Assembly (NCBI RefSeq): GCF_016629525.1
Contig: NZ_AP024269.1
Coordinates: forward strand, 2,666,001-2,730,000
Length of the DNA: 64,000 nt
Direction: 5' to 3'
Source: Kaistia sp. 32K
GTDB taxonomy: Bacteria; Pseudomonadota; Alphaproteobacteria; Rhizobiales; Kaistiaceae
The position numbers and the translations under genes are program-made. Below the pieces are notes generated by a model. It did not search any database, had not been told where the DNA came from, and was given only the letters and a program-made list of their open reading frames with translations. How positions within the stretch are numbered: the first letter of the stretch is position 1; the number at the start of each line of letters is the position of its first letter. Positions 34,300 through 44,635 of the stretch are shown here, piece after piece.

Positions 34300-35781
34300 T
34301 CACCACCACTTCGACGGCGTGAACGTGCCGGCGGCGTCCTCGATCACCTGGCCGAGGCGGAACAGCGTCTCTTCCTCGAACGGGCGACCGATCAGCTGCA
34401 GGCCGAGCGGTAGCTTCGCCTTGTCGAGGCCGGCCGGAACGGCGAGGCCGGGAAGGCCGGCCATGTTCACCGTCACGGTGAAGATGTCGTTCAGGTACAT
34501 CTCGACCGGCGAGGCCGTCGCCATTTCCGCGAGCCCGAAGGCGGCGGACGGCGTTGCCGGCGTCAGCACGGCATCGACGCCCGCGGCGAAGGCGAGATCG
34601 AAATCGCGCTTGATCAGGGTGCGGATGCGCTGGGCGCGGACGTAGTAGGCGTCGTAATAGCCGGCCGACAGCACATAGGTGCCGATCAGGATGCGGCGCT
34701 TCACCTCGTGGCCGAAGCCGGCCGAGCGGGTGTTCTCGTACATCGAAGCGATGTCGTCGCCGGGGACGCGCAGGCCGTAGCGGACGCCGTCATAGCGCGC
34801 CAGGTTGGACGAGGCCTCGGCCGGCGCCACGATGTAATAGGCCGGCAGGGCGTATTTCGTATGCGGCAGCGAGATGTCGACGATCTCGGCGCCGGCTTCC
34901 TTCAGCCAGGCGATGCCCTGCTGCCAGAGCGCCTCGATCTCGTCCGACATGCCGTCGAGCCGGTATTCGCGCGGGATGCCGATGCGGAGGCCCTTCACCG
35001 ACTGGCCGATCGCGCCTTCGTAATCGCCGACCGGAACGTCGACCGAGGTCGTGTCCTTGTCGTCGACGGAGGCCATCGACTTCAAGAGGATCGCGGCGTC
35101 GCGCACCGTGCGGGCGATCGGGCCGGCCTGGTCGAGCGACGAGGCGAAGGCGACCGTGCCCCAGCGCGAGCAGCGGCCATAGGTCGGCTTGATGCCGACG
35201 GTGCCGGTGAAGGCGGCCGGCTGGCGGATCGAGCCGCCGGTATCGGTCGCGGTGGCGCCGGCGCAGAGGCGCGCGGCAACGGCCGCCGCCGAGCCGCCCG
35301 AGGAACCACCGGGAACCAGCGGCGCGTTCGAGCCTTCCTTGCGCCACGGATTGACGACCGGGCCGTAATAGGAGGTCTCGTTCGACGAGCCCATGGCGAA
35401 CTCGTCCATGTTCAGCTTGCCGAGCATGACCGCGCCGTCGTTCCACAGATTGGCGGTGACGGTCGATTCATAGTTCGGCTTGAACTGGTCGAGGATGTGC
35501 GACGCCGCCTGGGTGTGGACGCCTTCGGTCGCGAACAGGTCCTTGATGCCGAGGGGCACGCCCTCGAGCGCCCGGCCCTCGCCCTTCGCCAGCCGCTCGT
35601 CGGAAGCGGCCGCCATGGCGAGCGCCTGGTCCGGCGTCTCGAAGACATAGGCATTCAGCGAACGCGCGGCTTCCATCGCGGCGAGATAGGCCTTGGTCAG
35701 CTCCGTGGCGGAGAAGGCCTTGGCCGACAATCCCTCGCGGATCTCGGCAATGGTCAGGCTGGTCAGGTCTGTCGAAGACAT
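34300..35781 (-). CDS. gatA: Asp-tRNA(Asn)/Glu-tRNA(Gln) amidotransferase subunit A
   Basis: A 493-residue amidase-signature enzyme that makes ammonia from glutamine for transamidation of misacylated tRNA. The Ser-cis-Ser-Lys triad is visible: Lys80 in GIKDLF, Ser160 in [14 protein letters not shown] and Ser184 in [10 protein letters not shown]. The C terminus [15 protein letters not shown] is typical of GatA. The ATG at 35781 is chosen over 35787 and longer frames because GAG lies 6 bases before it. It follows gatC by 97 bases; gatB is not in the window. Confidence 0.94.
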   Translation of the reverse strand: MSSTDLTSLTIAEIREGLSAKAFSATELTKAYLAAMEAARSLNAYVFETPDQALAMAAASDERLAKGEGRALEGVPLGIKDLFATEGVHTQAASHILDQFKPNYESTVTANLWNDGAVMLGKLNMDEFAMGSSNETSYYGPVVNPWRKEGSNAPLVPGGSSGGSAAAVAARLCAGATATDTGGSIRQPAAFTGTVGIKPTYGRCSRWGTVAFASSLDQAGPIARTVRDAAILLKSMASVDDKDTTSVDVPVGDYEGAIGQSVKGLRIGIPREYRLDGMSDEIEALWQQGIAWLKEAGAEIVDISLPHTKYALPAYYIVAPAEASSNLARYDGVRYGLRVPGDDIASMYENTRSAGFGHEVKRRILIGTYVLSAGYYDAYYVRAQRIRTLIKRDFDLAFAAGVDAVLTPATPSAAFGLAEMATASPVEMYLNDIFTVTVNMAGLPGLAVPAGLDKAKLPLGLQLIGRPFEEETLFRLGQVIEDAAGTFTPSKWW

Positions 35782-35878
35782 CGGCATCTCGAAAATCAGG
35801 AGGCGGAAGCGGTGAGCGGCGTCACCGTGCTGAGGACGCGCGCGCCCTCTTCGAAAAGTCTGCGGCCCGTGCCAGGCG

Positions 35879-36166
35879 TCACTCGACGACCTTCGGCACG
35901 ACGAAGAAATCGTCGTCCGAAACCGGCGCATTGGCGACGACGCGATCGGCATAATAGCCGTCCGAGACGACGTCGGCGCGCTTCTTCATCGTCTGCGCGA
36001 CCACCGAGGTCAGCGGCTCGACGCCCTCGACATCGACCTCGTTCAATTGCTCGGCGAAACCGAGAATGGCGTTGATCTCGCCCTGGAAGGAAGCGGCTTC
36101 CTCCTCGGTGACAGCGATCCGGGCGAGATGAGCGACCCGCTTGACGGTGGCGATGTCGACGGACAT
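35879..36166 (-). CDS. gatC: Asp-tRNA(Asn)/Glu-tRNA(Gln) amidotransferase subunit C
   Basis: A 95-residue accessory subunit that clamps GatA to GatB. The family pattern [37 protein letters not shown] and the C-terminal FFVVPKVVE are all present. AAAGGG precedes the ATG. It is the first gene of a minus-strand gatC-gatA-chorismate mutase operon. Confidence 0.95.
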   Translation of the reverse strand: MSVDIATVKRVAHLARIAVTEEEAASFQGEINAILGFAEQLNEVDVEGVEPLTSVVAQTMKKRADVVSDGYYADRVVANAPVSDDDFFVVPKVVE

Positions 36167-36396
36167 GGCGAGAACCCTTTGGCAAGAACCGGTTGGACGC
36201 GCCGGCAGGCGGCGGAAATATCCGCCCGCTATATCACCCGCCCTCGCCGCACCGCAACTGAACAGGTTTTCCGCACCGATTATTGCCGCGGGGATCTCTG
36301 GAACAAACCGCGAACGGATTGCAGGGCCGCCAACGGGCCGCTAACCTGCCCGCTCGCGGCACCGGACCGTATCCGGACCGCCATGATCGGACCGCC

Positions 36397-37674
36397 ATGT
36401 CGACCGCTGCCAACACCCTCGCCGGCTTTTGCCGCGATTGCCTGACGCCGGCGGCCGGCCGCCGCTGCCCGGCCTGCGGCAGCCCGCGCCTGGTGGCGCA
36501 TCCCGAACTCGGCGCGCTCGCCATCACCCATGTCGATTGCGACGCCTTCTACGCCTCGATCGAGAAGCGCGACGATCCTGATCTCGCCGACAAGCCGGTC
36601 ATCATCGGCGGCGGAAAGCGCGGCGTCGTCTCGACCTGCTGCTACATCGCCCGCATCCACGGCGTCCGCTCGGCAATGCCGATGTACAAGGCGCTGGAGC
36701 TTTGCCCCGACGCCACCGTGATTCGGCCGAACATGGAGAAATATGTCGGAGTCGGCCAACAGATCCGCATGCTGATGCAGGAACTGACGCCGCTGGTCGA
36801 GCCGATCTCGATCGACGAGGCCTTCCTCGATCTCTCCGGCACGGAGCGGCTGCATGGCGCGCCGCCGGCGCTGACGATCGCCCGCTTCGCCCGCCGGGTC
36901 GAACAGGAGATCGGCATCACCATTTCGGTCGGCCTCTCCTTCAACAAGTTCCTCGCCAAGATCGCCTCCGACCTCGACAAGCCGCGCGGCTTCTCGGTGA
37001 TCGGCCGCGGCGAGGCGCTCACCTTCCTGGCCGACAAGCCGGTCAGCATGATCTGGGGCGTCGGCAAGGCGCTGGAGGCGAAGCTCGCCGAGAGCGGCAT
37101 CAAGTCGATCGGCCAGCTGCAGCGGATGGAGGAGAGCGACCTCGCCAGGCGCTATGGCGTCATGGGGCTGCGGCTGGCGCGGCTTGCCCGCGCCGACGAC
37201 CGCCGTGTCGTCGAGCCCCGGCACGAGGCGAAATCGATCGGCGCCGAAACGACCTTCGAGCACGACCTCGCCGATCTCGCCAGCCTGCGGCCGATCCTGC
37301 GCCGCCTTTCGGAAAAGGTGTCGGGCCGGCTGAAGCGGGCAGAGCTCGCCGCCTCGAACGTGACGCTGAAGCTGAAATCCGCCGACTTCAAGCTCCGCAC
37401 CCGCTCGCGCCAGCTCGCCGACCCGACCCGCCTCGCCGACCGCATCTTTCGCACGGCGGAACAGCTATTGGCGCATGAGACAGATGGAACGACGTATCGG
37501 CTGATCGGCGTCCAGGTATCGGATTTCTCCGATCCGCAGTTCGCCGATCCCGATGACCTCGTCGACCCCGCCGCCGCCAAGCGCGCCAAGGCCGAGGAAG
37601 CGATCGACAAGGTGCGCGGCAAATTCGGCAAGGCGGCCGTCGAGCACGGCATCACGTTTCGGAAGTCGGACTAG
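36397..37674 (+). CDS. dinB: DNA polymerase IV (Y family) with N-terminal zinc knuckle
   Basis: A 425-residue translesion polymerase. Catalytic carboxylates lie in [10 protein letters not shown] (Asp47, Asp49) and [10 protein letters not shown] (Asp140, Glu141). HhH motifs ([12 protein letters not shown]) and the little-finger domain follow. The first 30 residues hold a Cys4 knuckle, C12-x2-C15 and C24-x2-C27, an extension seen in rhizobial DinB but absent from E. coli DinB. The ATG at 36397 is chosen because it includes the knuckle. The sequence CGGACCGCCATG occurs twice just before it. No SOS box was recognised. Confidence 0.92.
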   Translation: MSTAANTLAGFCRDCLTPAAGRRCPACGSPRLVAHPELGALAITHVDCDAFYASIEKRDDPDLADKPVIIGGGKRGVVSTCCYIARIHGVRSAMPMYKALELCPDATVIRPNMEKYVGVGQQIRMLMQELTPLVEPISIDEAFLDLSGTERLHGAPPALTIARFARRVEQEIGITISVGLSFNKFLAKIASDLDKPRGFSVIGRGEALTFLADKPVSMIWGVGKALEAKLAESGIKSIGQLQRMEESDLARRYGVMGLRLARLARADDRRVVEPRHEAKSIGAETTFEHDLADLASLRPILRRLSEKVSGRLKRAELAASNVTLKLKSADFKLRTRSRQLADPTRLADRIFRTAEQLLAHETDGTTYRLIGVQVSDFSDPQFADPDDLVDPAAAKRAKAEEAIDKVRGKFGKAAVEHGITFRKSD

Positions 37675-37807
37675 CCTCCGCCGGCTCGCAACCTCTTCAC
37701 GCGCACCGGCATTCCCTTCAGGGGATACGCTGCGGCGCGCGATTTGATGCCGCCGCCTAGCCGGGACTAGGATCGCCGAGGGGGACGATGGAGGGAGGAG
37801 CCCGCGC

Positions 37808-38284
37808 ATGACTGGCAAGACCGCGAGGAAGCCGGCGACATCCGCCACCCGTCCGGAGACGCAGGATGCGCCGGCGGGCGCGCCAAAACTGCTGGCCGGC
37901 GGCAATCCGCAGATCCCGAAGGGCTATGGCGACGAGCCCGTGCAGGCCTATATCGCCGCCATGCCGGGCTGGAAGCGAGATGTCGGCAAAGAGCTGGACG
38001 CGATCGTCACGCGCGCCGTGCCAGGCCTGCGCAAGGCGGTCAAATGGAACTCGCCGCTCTATGGCGCTGGCGACGACGGCACCTGGTTCCTGAGCTTTCA
38101 CTGCATGACGAAATACGTGAAGGTGGCCTTCTTCCGCGGCGCCGCCCTCGATCCGACGCCGCCCGGCCCGTCGAAGCAGGCGAATGTGCGCTATCTCGAT
38201 ATCCACGAGGACAAGCCCTTCGACGCGGCGGAGTTCGAGGCCTGGGTGAAGCAGGCGAGCCGGTTGCCGGGCGAAAAGATGTGA
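37808..38284 (+). CDS. DUF1801 domain-containing protein
   Basis: A 158-residue protein of the DUF1801 (YdhG-like) fold. An N-terminal 40-residue basic, disordered extension precedes the domain, which contains VQAYIAAMPGWKRDVGKELDAIV, AVKWNSPLYGAGDDG and FHCMTKYVKVAFFRGAAL. The family is related to frataxin-like folds, but no biochemical role is settled. A second DUF1801 gene follows 44 bases later on the same strand; the two are only distantly similar. Confidence 0.85.
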   Translation: MTGKTARKPATSATRPETQDAPAGAPKLLAGGNPQIPKGYGDEPVQAYIAAMPGWKRDVGKELDAIVTRAVPGLRKAVKWNSPLYGAGDDGTWFLSFHCMTKYVKVAFFRGAALDPTPPGPSKQANVRYLDIHEDKPFDAAEFEAWVKQASRLPGEKM

Positions 38285-38328
38285 GCAGGCCGATCCCCGC
38301 CCATCGATCCCGAGAGAGGTGACAGTCC

Positions 38329-38760
38329 ATGAAACCGACGCAGGACGACACGACCGAGGACGATCTCACCTCGCCGGCCCGGCAGATCGACGCCAAGATC
38401 CGCGAGCTCGGCGGCTGGCAGGGCGAGACGCTGGCCCGCGTCCGCCGCTGGATCCACGACGCCGATCCCGACGTGATCGAGGAAGTGAAATGGCGCGGCG
38501 TGCCCGTCTGGTCGCATGACGGCATTCTCTGCACCGGCGAGACCTACAAGAACGCCGTCAAGCTCACCTTCGCCAAGGGCGCCTCGCTCGACGATCCCAA
38601 GGGCCTCTTCAACTCCAGCCTCGAGGGCAACACCCGCCGCGCCATCGACATCCACCAGGACGAGGCGATCAACGAAGAAGCCTTCCTCGCCCTGATCCGC
38701 GCAGCGGTGGCGCTGAACGTCGAAGCTACCGCCGCCCGGCGCAAGCCGAAGCGCGGCTAG
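38329..38760 (+). CDS. DUF1801 domain-containing protein, second copy
   Basis: A 143-residue protein with the same fold as its upstream neighbour: DAKIRELGGWQGETLARVRRWI, EEVKWRGVPVWSHDGILCTG and NAVKLTFAKGASLDDPKGLF. The C terminus is basic (ARRKPKRG). GAGAGG precedes the ATG. The tandem pair probably forms an operon. Function unknown. Confidence 0.85.
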   Translation: MKPTQDDTTEDDLTSPARQIDAKIRELGGWQGETLARVRRWIHDADPDVIEEVKWRGVPVWSHDGILCTGETYKNAVKLTFAKGASLDDPKGLFNSSLEGNTRRAIDIHQDEAINEEAFLALIRAAVALNVEATAARRKPKRG

Positions 38761-38898
38761 GGGCACGACGGCGGATGTGGATGGGTCGCCGCCCACCGCG
38801 AAGTCTGCCGTTGAAGCGGCAATTCGGCTGTTGCTCATGACGGCCGCCGCGATCATTCTCGGCACACCGCAACGGTCTGGAATCGCAGAGAAGGCGTC

Positions 38899-40554
38899 AT
38901 GTCGGAAACCCATTTGAGCCCCCTCGCCGGCAAGCCGGTTCCCCGCACGCTGCTCACCAACATCCCCCGACTGATGACCGCCTATTTCGCGCAGACGCCG
39001 GATCCGGCGATCCCGACGCAGAAGGTCGCGTTCGGCACGTCGGGCCATCGCGGCTCGGCCTTCGCCTCCGCCTTCAACGAATGGCACATCCTGGCGATCA
39101 CCCAGGCCGTCTGCCTCTATCGCAAGCACGCCGGCATCACCGGCCCGCTCTTCATCGGCATGGATACGCACGCCCTTTCCGAAGCCGCGCTCGCCTCGGC
39201 CATCGAGGTGCTGGCGGCCAACGGCGTCGAGACGCGGATCGACGAGCATCTCGGCTACACGCCGACGCCGGTGATCTCGCACGCGATCCTCACCTATAAC
39301 AGCGGCCGCACCGAGGGCCTCGCCGACGGCATCGTCATCAGCCCCTCGCACAACCCGCCCGACGATGGCGGCTTCAAGTATAATCCCCCGAATGGCGGAC
39401 CGGCCGACGTCGACGTCACCTCCTGGATCGGCAAGGCGGCCAACGAGTTCCTGGCGGCGAAACTCGACGGCGTGAAGCGCCTTCCCTATGCGCGCGCCAT
39501 CAAGGAAGCCTGCATCCGCCCCTACGACTTCATCACCCCCTATGTCGCCGACCTCGGCAGCGTCATCGACATGGAGGCGATCCGCGGCGCCGGCGTGAAG
39601 ATCGGCATCGACCCCCTCGGCGGCGCGGCGGTGCGCTACTGGGAGCCGATGATCGAGCGCTATCACCTCGACGCCACGATCGTGAACGACGTCGTCGACC
39701 CGACCTTCGCCTTCATGACGGCGGACTGGGACGGCAAGATCCGCATGGACTGCTCGTCCCCTTACGCGATGGCGCCGCTGATCGCGCTCCGCGATAAATT
39801 CGACATCGCCTTCGCCAACGACACCGACGCCGACCGCCACGGCATCGTCACGCCGTCCGGCGGGCTGATGAACCCGAACCAGTTCCTCGCCGCCTCGATC
39901 GCCTATCTCTGCGCCCACCGGCCCGAGTGGCGCGCCAGCAGCGCCTTCGGCAAGACGGCCGTCTCCAGCGGCATGATCGACCGCGTCGTCGCCAAGATGG
40001 GTCGAAAGCTGGTCGAGGTGCCGGTCGGCTTCAAATGGTTCAGCGCCGGGCTGATCGACGGCTCGCTCGCCTTCGGCGGCGAGGAGAGCGCCGGCGCCTC
40101 GTTCCTGCGCCGCGACGGCGAGGTCTGGACCACCGACAAGGACGGCATCATCCTCGGCCTGCTCGCGGCCGAGATCACCGCCAAGACCGGCAGCGACCCC
40201 AACCAGCTCTACCAGTCGGTCACCGCCGATCTGGGCAAATCCTACTACGCCCGCATCGACGCCCCGGCGACATCCGAGCAGAAGGCGATCCTCGGCAAGC
40301 TCGACCCGTCAAAGATCGACGCCGACGAGCTCGCCGGCGAAAAGGTCACTGCCCGCCTCACCCGCGCCCCCGGCAACGACGCCTCGATCGGCGGCATCAA
40401 GGTCGTCACCGAAGACGGGTGGTTCGCCGCCCGCCCCTCCGGCACGGAAGAAGTCTACAAGATCTACGCCGAAAGCTTCCTGAGCGCCGACCACCTGGCG
40501 CAGATCCAGGCGGACGCGCGGGCGGTGGTGGCGAAGGTGTTTAAGGCGGGGTGA
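38899..40554 (+). CDS. pgm: Phosphoglucomutase (alpha-D-glucose-1,6-bisphosphate-dependent)
   Basis: A 551-residue enzyme collinear with E. coli Pgm (546 residues). It interconverts glucose-1-phosphate and glucose-6-phosphate, linking glycogen and surface-sugar synthesis to glycolysis. Blocks are [16 protein letters not shown], the phosphoserine loop [20 protein letters not shown] (about 152-171), the metal site NDTDADRHG and the sugar loop [12 protein letters not shown]. The phosphate-binding loop [13 protein letters not shown] is at the C terminus. It is transcribed alone. Confidence 0.95.
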   Translation: MSETHLSPLAGKPVPRTLLTNIPRLMTAYFAQTPDPAIPTQKVAFGTSGHRGSAFASAFNEWHILAITQAVCLYRKHAGITGPLFIGMDTHALSEAALASAIEVLAANGVETRIDEHLGYTPTPVISHAILTYNSGRTEGLADGIVISPSHNPPDDGGFKYNPPNGGPADVDVTSWIGKAANEFLAAKLDGVKRLPYARAIKEACIRPYDFITPYVADLGSVIDMEAIRGAGVKIGIDPLGGAAVRYWEPMIERYHLDATIVNDVVDPTFAFMTADWDGKIRMDCSSPYAMAPLIALRDKFDIAFANDTDADRHGIVTPSGGLMNPNQFLAASIAYLCAHRPEWRASSAFGKTAVSSGMIDRVVAKMGRKLVEVPVGFKWFSAGLIDGSLAFGGEESAGASFLRRDGEVWTTDKDGIILGLLAAEITAKTGSDPNQLYQSVTADLGKSYYARIDAPATSEQKAILGKLDPSKIDADELAGEKVTARLTRAPGNDASIGGIKVVTEDGWFAARPSGTEEVYKIYAESFLSADHLAQIQADARAVVAKVFKAG

Positions 40555-40565
40555 TCCAACAAACA

Positions 40566-40577
40566 CCCATCTTCGGT
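40566..40577 (+). repeat. 12-bp inverted repeat, left copy
   Basis: CCCATCTTCGGT here is the exact reverse complement of 43328-43339. It lies 12 bases after the pgm stop, at the switch from high-GC to lower-GC sequence. Confidence 0.6.
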
Positions 40578-40669
40578 ATGAATCAGAAAGAATACTGACG
40601 GGCAGCCACACTAAAGAACCGATCAATATGACGAAGCTGCGACCATCCTACTGGTCTACCCCCAACTAT

Positions 40670-43198
40670 TTAGCTACGCGAATATATTCGCACCTGTCGA
40701 ACGATCTCATCGCCGCCGACCTCGCCGACAACTACCGCCCCATCTTCAACTTCGAGCTTGAAGTTTCCATCGTCGTCAACATCTCCCCAAGCTGATGCAA
40801 GCAGGTGCTCAATGACATCAATAGGCGCAGACCCATTACCCTTGGTAACCTCGGCAACCCATGAAGTTCTCTGCACTCGGGAGTAGCGCGTATCTACAGT
40901 CAGCGCAATATCATCCCAAATCTCGAAGTTATCTTCGAAATCCCTCTTAGTAACACTGTCATCTTCGTCATGATCAACCTCCCCCCTATGCACTATTATC
41001 TGACTTAGCTCCTTAACAATCTGAGAGAATTCTAGGGAACTTATCCACTCCCCGTTCCAAGATACTATTGGAAGCCCAGCCAGATCCCCCCCTAGCGCCA
41101 ATACGATTTCAGCGGCCCTTGCTTTATCGTAGCCTGGCAAGTCAGCCGCCTCAAACACTAGCGCCTGCTCCGAAGCCCATGCGGCCAACACCGGCGGTGG
41201 CACAATTGGGAGAGCCGTATTCCGAGAAGCGGTTGTTTCAACACCTACCAGAACACCGCTTATCAGATCAATATTAGTAGCGGCGAGTCCATCGACGGTA
41301 ACTAATCCAGACGACCACCTATATGGATCGATTCGAGCTCGACCATACACCCTTCCATCATCATCACGGAGGTCCACCAGCTTCAGATTGTTTTCAGGAT
41401 GCTCTCGCGAGATTCTTTCTAGAAGCGCAACTCCATCAATACCGAGCCAATCACTCGCGGCGGTACTGCCAACAACCTGCCCGTCCTGAATGAAAGTCAA
41501 CGCTACATCTGTAGCAGGCGCAATAGCGGAAACAAATACATCTAGCTTGTAAGTATTTTCGCCCGACCAGTCGTCTCGATGCAGTATTCCATCCGGCTCC
41601 ATCGGATTAGCACGCAGCTTGACCTCAACGCGGGTACCACCGTCTAGCGGCACTCTGTCGACTCCCACTTCGTGCAGGTTCGGTCGAGAACCAAGACCAC
41701 GAACGAATTCGAGAACTCTCGCTGAACGGATATCGCGATCGTAACGGCGCGTAATTACCCTGACGTGTTCACCAAGCATGAAGACCGAAAAAAAGCCAAT
41801 ACCGTACTTACCGCGCGCCTTCATGCCGGCAGCACTCAAGCCAGGGAGCTCTTGAATCGCAAGAGCCGACCGCCAGAAAGAGTTCCCAAAGTCGATAAGA
41901 GGACCGGTCAATACGTTGACCGACATGCCGACACCGTTGTCCTCCACTATGAGCCAATAACCGTCGTCGCGCTTTTCCAGAATTACCTGTAGTTCACCCC
42001 ATTTCGACGGACGTGACTGAAGTCGTCGACGTGCAGTAATCGAATCGAGTCCGTTCTGAATCAACTCCCGTATTGGCGCGGCGACGTCATCGCCATAGAG
42101 TTTGCTTCCGCCTAAAGTCGCGACGATTTTCGGGACATCGGTTACCCGTACAGTACTATCGACTGGCATCCATCCGACAGTTTCAACAGTCAGCGCCAAA
42201 TCGGTTGGTGAATGGACCCCATCAACACGTCGAACTGCAAGCGGCAACTTTTGACGATTGCGCAATACCCGATCTACGCTTCGCAGCTCGCTGTCTACTG
42301 CTTGCAAAGCATCAAATGCAGTCCACCACGCTTCCGATGCGTCGACCTCGAAAGGAGGCTGCGCGCTGTAGACAAGGGCGTCCCCCTGCACGAACGGTTT
42401 TGCCATTCGAGCTTGAAACTTCCAATGATCGGCAGAGGTGCCACTTGGCTGTGTGAGCGCAAAATCAAATGCGGGCGCCCGACGCTGGTCTAGGTGCATT
42501 GCATCTGCAACGCGAAGAATACAGGCGACCTTTAGAAGGTCTACCGTGCAACTTGTAACTCCAGGTAGAGCACCGAGCGTGCTATCAAGTTCGTCCTCCA
42601 CCTTTGTAATTGGCCACCAATGACTGTAGGCAAGTTTGCCGATTTTCGGACCATAGAAATCTCGGATCTGCTGATCCTCAATAATGAACATCGATTGCCC
42701 CTGCGGGCCAACCCAAGAAATCTTAGGGAGTTTCTCGGCCTGCTTCGCATGAAGCAAACGCAACGCCTCCTCCGTGGCACGATTTTCGGCTCCAAGAATC
42801 GCTGCAGCATCGTCCTGCGACACGGAAGCAACGTAGCGAGCGTGGAGATCGCGCCACTCAAGTTGCTGCCTCAAATCGGCAATGCCATTAGGAAAAGCCG
42901 CGAGGCTCATTGCCGAGTCATGAAGAAGAACTGCCCCTCCAAAAACTAGGGCCTCGGCTGGATTGAGTTTAACATGATCGCCGCAGGCGATCGAGGCCAT
43001 TTCCCAAAGCGCATCAAGATGAGTGACGTCGTGAACCGTCATGAATGGGAGATCAGCGGCAATTCTCGCAACTAGCGCGCTCGCGCGCAGCCGCATCGCC
43101 TCGTAGGACAACACTAACCGGGACTGTTCGTCAGAGGTGGCGTCAGCGCGTGATTCCTCAAAGGCAGCCCTCCAAAGTCGAGTCTGCTTGTATACCAT
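40670..43198 (-). CDS. HD-domain/Hsp90-like (GHKL) ATPase fusion, probable defence or stress protein
   Basis: An 842-residue protein. Residues 45-240 look like an HD phosphohydrolase-type domain: HDVTHLD (56-62), HDS (93-95) and VADAMHLD (230-237) give the His/Asp metal ligands. Residues 350-560 are a GHKL ATPase: N-box RELIQNGLDS (377-386, with Glu378 and Asn382), G1 VEDNGVGMS (418-426), and ATP lid GKYGIGFFSVFMLG (463-476). The C-terminal 250 residues match nothing I know. Codon use is much more AT-rich than the neighbours, suggesting transfer. The ATG at 43198 has AAGGA 6 bases upstream. Such HD-Hsp90 fusions occur in bacterial conflict systems; the function is not established. Confidence 0.75.
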   Translation of the reverse strand: MVYKQTRLWRAAFEESRADATSDEQSRLVLSYEAMRLRASALVARIAADLPFMTVHDVTHLDALWEMASIACGDHVKLNPAEALVFGGAVLLHDSAMSLAAFPNGIADLRQQLEWRDLHARYVASVSQDDAAAILGAENRATEEALRLLHAKQAEKLPKISWVGPQGQSMFIIEDQQIRDFYGPKIGKLAYSHWWPITKVEDELDSTLGALPGVTSCTVDLLKVACILRVADAMHLDQRRAPAFDFALTQPSGTSADHWKFQARMAKPFVQGDALVYSAQPPFEVDASEAWWTAFDALQAVDSELRSVDRVLRNRQKLPLAVRRVDGVHSPTDLALTVETVGWMPVDSTVRVTDVPKIVATLGGSKLYGDDVAAPIRELIQNGLDSITARRRLQSRPSKWGELQVILEKRDDGYWLIVEDNGVGMSVNVLTGPLIDFGNSFWRSALAIQELPGLSAAGMKARGKYGIGFFSVFMLGEHVRVITRRYDRDIRSARVLEFVRGLGSRPNLHEVGVDRVPLDGGTRVEVKLRANPMEPDGILHRDDWSGENTYKLDVFVSAIAPATDVALTFIQDGQVVGSTAASDWLGIDGVALLERISREHPENNLKLVDLRDDDGRVYGRARIDPYRWSSGLVTVDGLAATNIDLISGVLVGVETTASRNTALPIVPPPVLAAWASEQALVFEAADLPGYDKARAAEIVLALGGDLAGLPIVSWNGEWISSLEFSQIVKELSQIIVHRGEVDHDEDDSVTKRDFEDNFEIWDDIALTVDTRYSRVQRTSWVAEVTKGNGSAPIDVIEHLLASAWGDVDDDGNFKLEVEDGAVVVGEVGGDEIVRQVRIYSRS

Positions 43199-43327
43199 CG
43201 TCAATCCTTGAGAACTGCGTTAATCATAAGACCTTACTATATCGCGATGGTTTCTGCAGCGCGGGCTCCTGCTGCTCATTGAACAGACCCGTCCCGCGCG
43301 GGTCAATTGACTGCTCCCACTTTTGCA

Positions 43328-43339
43328 ACCGAAGATGGG
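43328..43339 (+). repeat. 12-bp inverted repeat, right copy
   Basis: ACCGAAGATGGG, the exact reverse complement of 40566-40577, lies 129 bases beyond the start of the HD-Hsp90 gene. A small GGACGC/GCGTCC hairpin follows at 43342-43357. Confidence 0.6.
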
Positions 43340-43471
43340 GAGGACGCGCCAGCGTCCGCGCTCTACTTTATTGACGTACCGAGCACAGCAGCGCGTTCGG
43401 CGCCCCCAAATTCAAAAGCAATCCCCGGAGTGCGGCGCGAACCAGCGGGGCCTACCTAGAGGGCATGATCC

Positions 43472-44635
43472 ATGCGAAGGATGAAGCCCATGGCCCACGC
43501 CCTGCACCCAAATGCTCCGGTACGGAATGCTCCCGAGGCCGGGATCGACACCAGGCACCCCGCGAGCCCGCGCGTCGCGGCCGCTGACGCCGTCGAGCGC
43601 GATCCGCGCTGGCGGGCCGTCGTGGCGCGTGACCGCGCCCTGGACGGCGAGTTCGTCTATGCGGTGCGGACGACCGGTGTCTATTGCCGGCCCTCCTGCG
43701 CGGCGCGGCCGGCGAAGCCGGAGAACGTCGCCTTCTTCGCGACAAACGAGGAGGCGGAAGCGGCAGGCTTCCGCGCCTGCCGGCGCTGCACGCCGAACGC
43801 CGCCTCGCTCGCCGAGCAGCATGCAGCGACGGTTGCAAAGGCCTGCCGGACGATCGAGGCGGCCGAGGAACTGCCGTCGCTGAAAGCACTCGCCGCCTCG
43901 GTCGGCATGAGCCCCTATCATTTCCACCGCGTCTTCAAGGCGGTGACCGGGCTGACCCCAAAAGCCTATGCGGCGGCGCACCGGGTTTCGCGGGCGAAGG
44001 CGGAGCTTTCGCGGCGCGCCGGCAGCGTCACCGAGGCGATCTATGATTCCGGCTTCAATTCGAGCGGCCGCTTCTATGCGACCTCGAACGCCGTTCTCGG
44101 CATGACGCCGACGGCCTATCGCGCCGGGGGCACGGATACCGACATCAAGTTCGCGATCGGGCAATGCTCGCTCGGCGCCATCCTCGTCGCCCGGAGCGAC
44201 AAGGGCATCTGCGCGATCTCGCTCGGCGACGATCCGGAAGAGCTGGCGCGCGAGCTGCAGGACCGGTTTCCGAACGCCAATCTGATCGGCGGCGACGCGG
44301 AATTCGAGGCCCTGGTGGCGCGGGTGGTCGGCTTCGTCGAGGCGCCGCAACTCGGCCTCGACCTGCCGCTCGATGTGCGCGGCACGGCGTTCCAGCAGCG
44401 GGTCTGGCAGGCGCTGCGCGCGATCCCGGCCGGCGAGACGGTGAGCTATCGCGACATCGCCGAGCGGATCGGCGCGCCGACCGCCATGCGCGCGGTGGCG
44501 GGCGCCTGCGCGGCGAACGCGATCGCGGTGGCGATCCCCTGCCACCGGGTGGTCCGGAACGACGGCGCGCTCTCCGGCTATCGCTGGGGCGTCGAGCGCA
44601 AGCGGGCGCTGCTCGAGAAGGAGGCGCAGGCATGA
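43472..44635 (+). CDS. ada: Ada: methylphosphotriester/O6-methylguanine DNA methyltransferase and activator
   Basis: A 387-residue three-part adaptive-response protein. The N-terminal zinc domain has Cys72, Cys76, Cys103 and Cys106 (GVYCRPSC, RACRRC); Cys72 should accept methyl groups from phosphotriesters and switch on activation. An AraC-type helix-turn-helix follows (MSPYHFHRVFKAVTGLTP). The C-terminal methyltransferase has the acceptor Cys357 in IPCHRV. It heads a three-gene operon with a 2OG-Fe(II) oxygenase (ATGA overlap) and a second methyltransferase. The exact start among clustered ATGs at 43472-43491 is uncertain. Confidence 0.93.
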   Translation: MRRMKPMAHALHPNAPVRNAPEAGIDTRHPASPRVAAADAVERDPRWRAVVARDRALDGEFVYAVRTTGVYCRPSCAARPAKPENVAFFATNEEAEAAGFRACRRCTPNAASLAEQHAATVAKACRTIEAAEELPSLKALAASVGMSPYHFHRVFKAVTGLTPKAYAAAHRVSRAKAELSRRAGSVTEAIYDSGFNSSGRFYATSNAVLGMTPTAYRAGGTDTDIKFAIGQCSLGAILVARSDKGICAISLGDDPEELARELQDRFPNANLIGGDAEFEALVARVVGFVEAPQLGLDLPLDVRGTAFQQRVWQALRAIPAGETVSYRDIAERIGAPTAMRAVAGACAANAIAVAIPCHRVVRNDGALSGYRWGVERKRALLEKEAQA

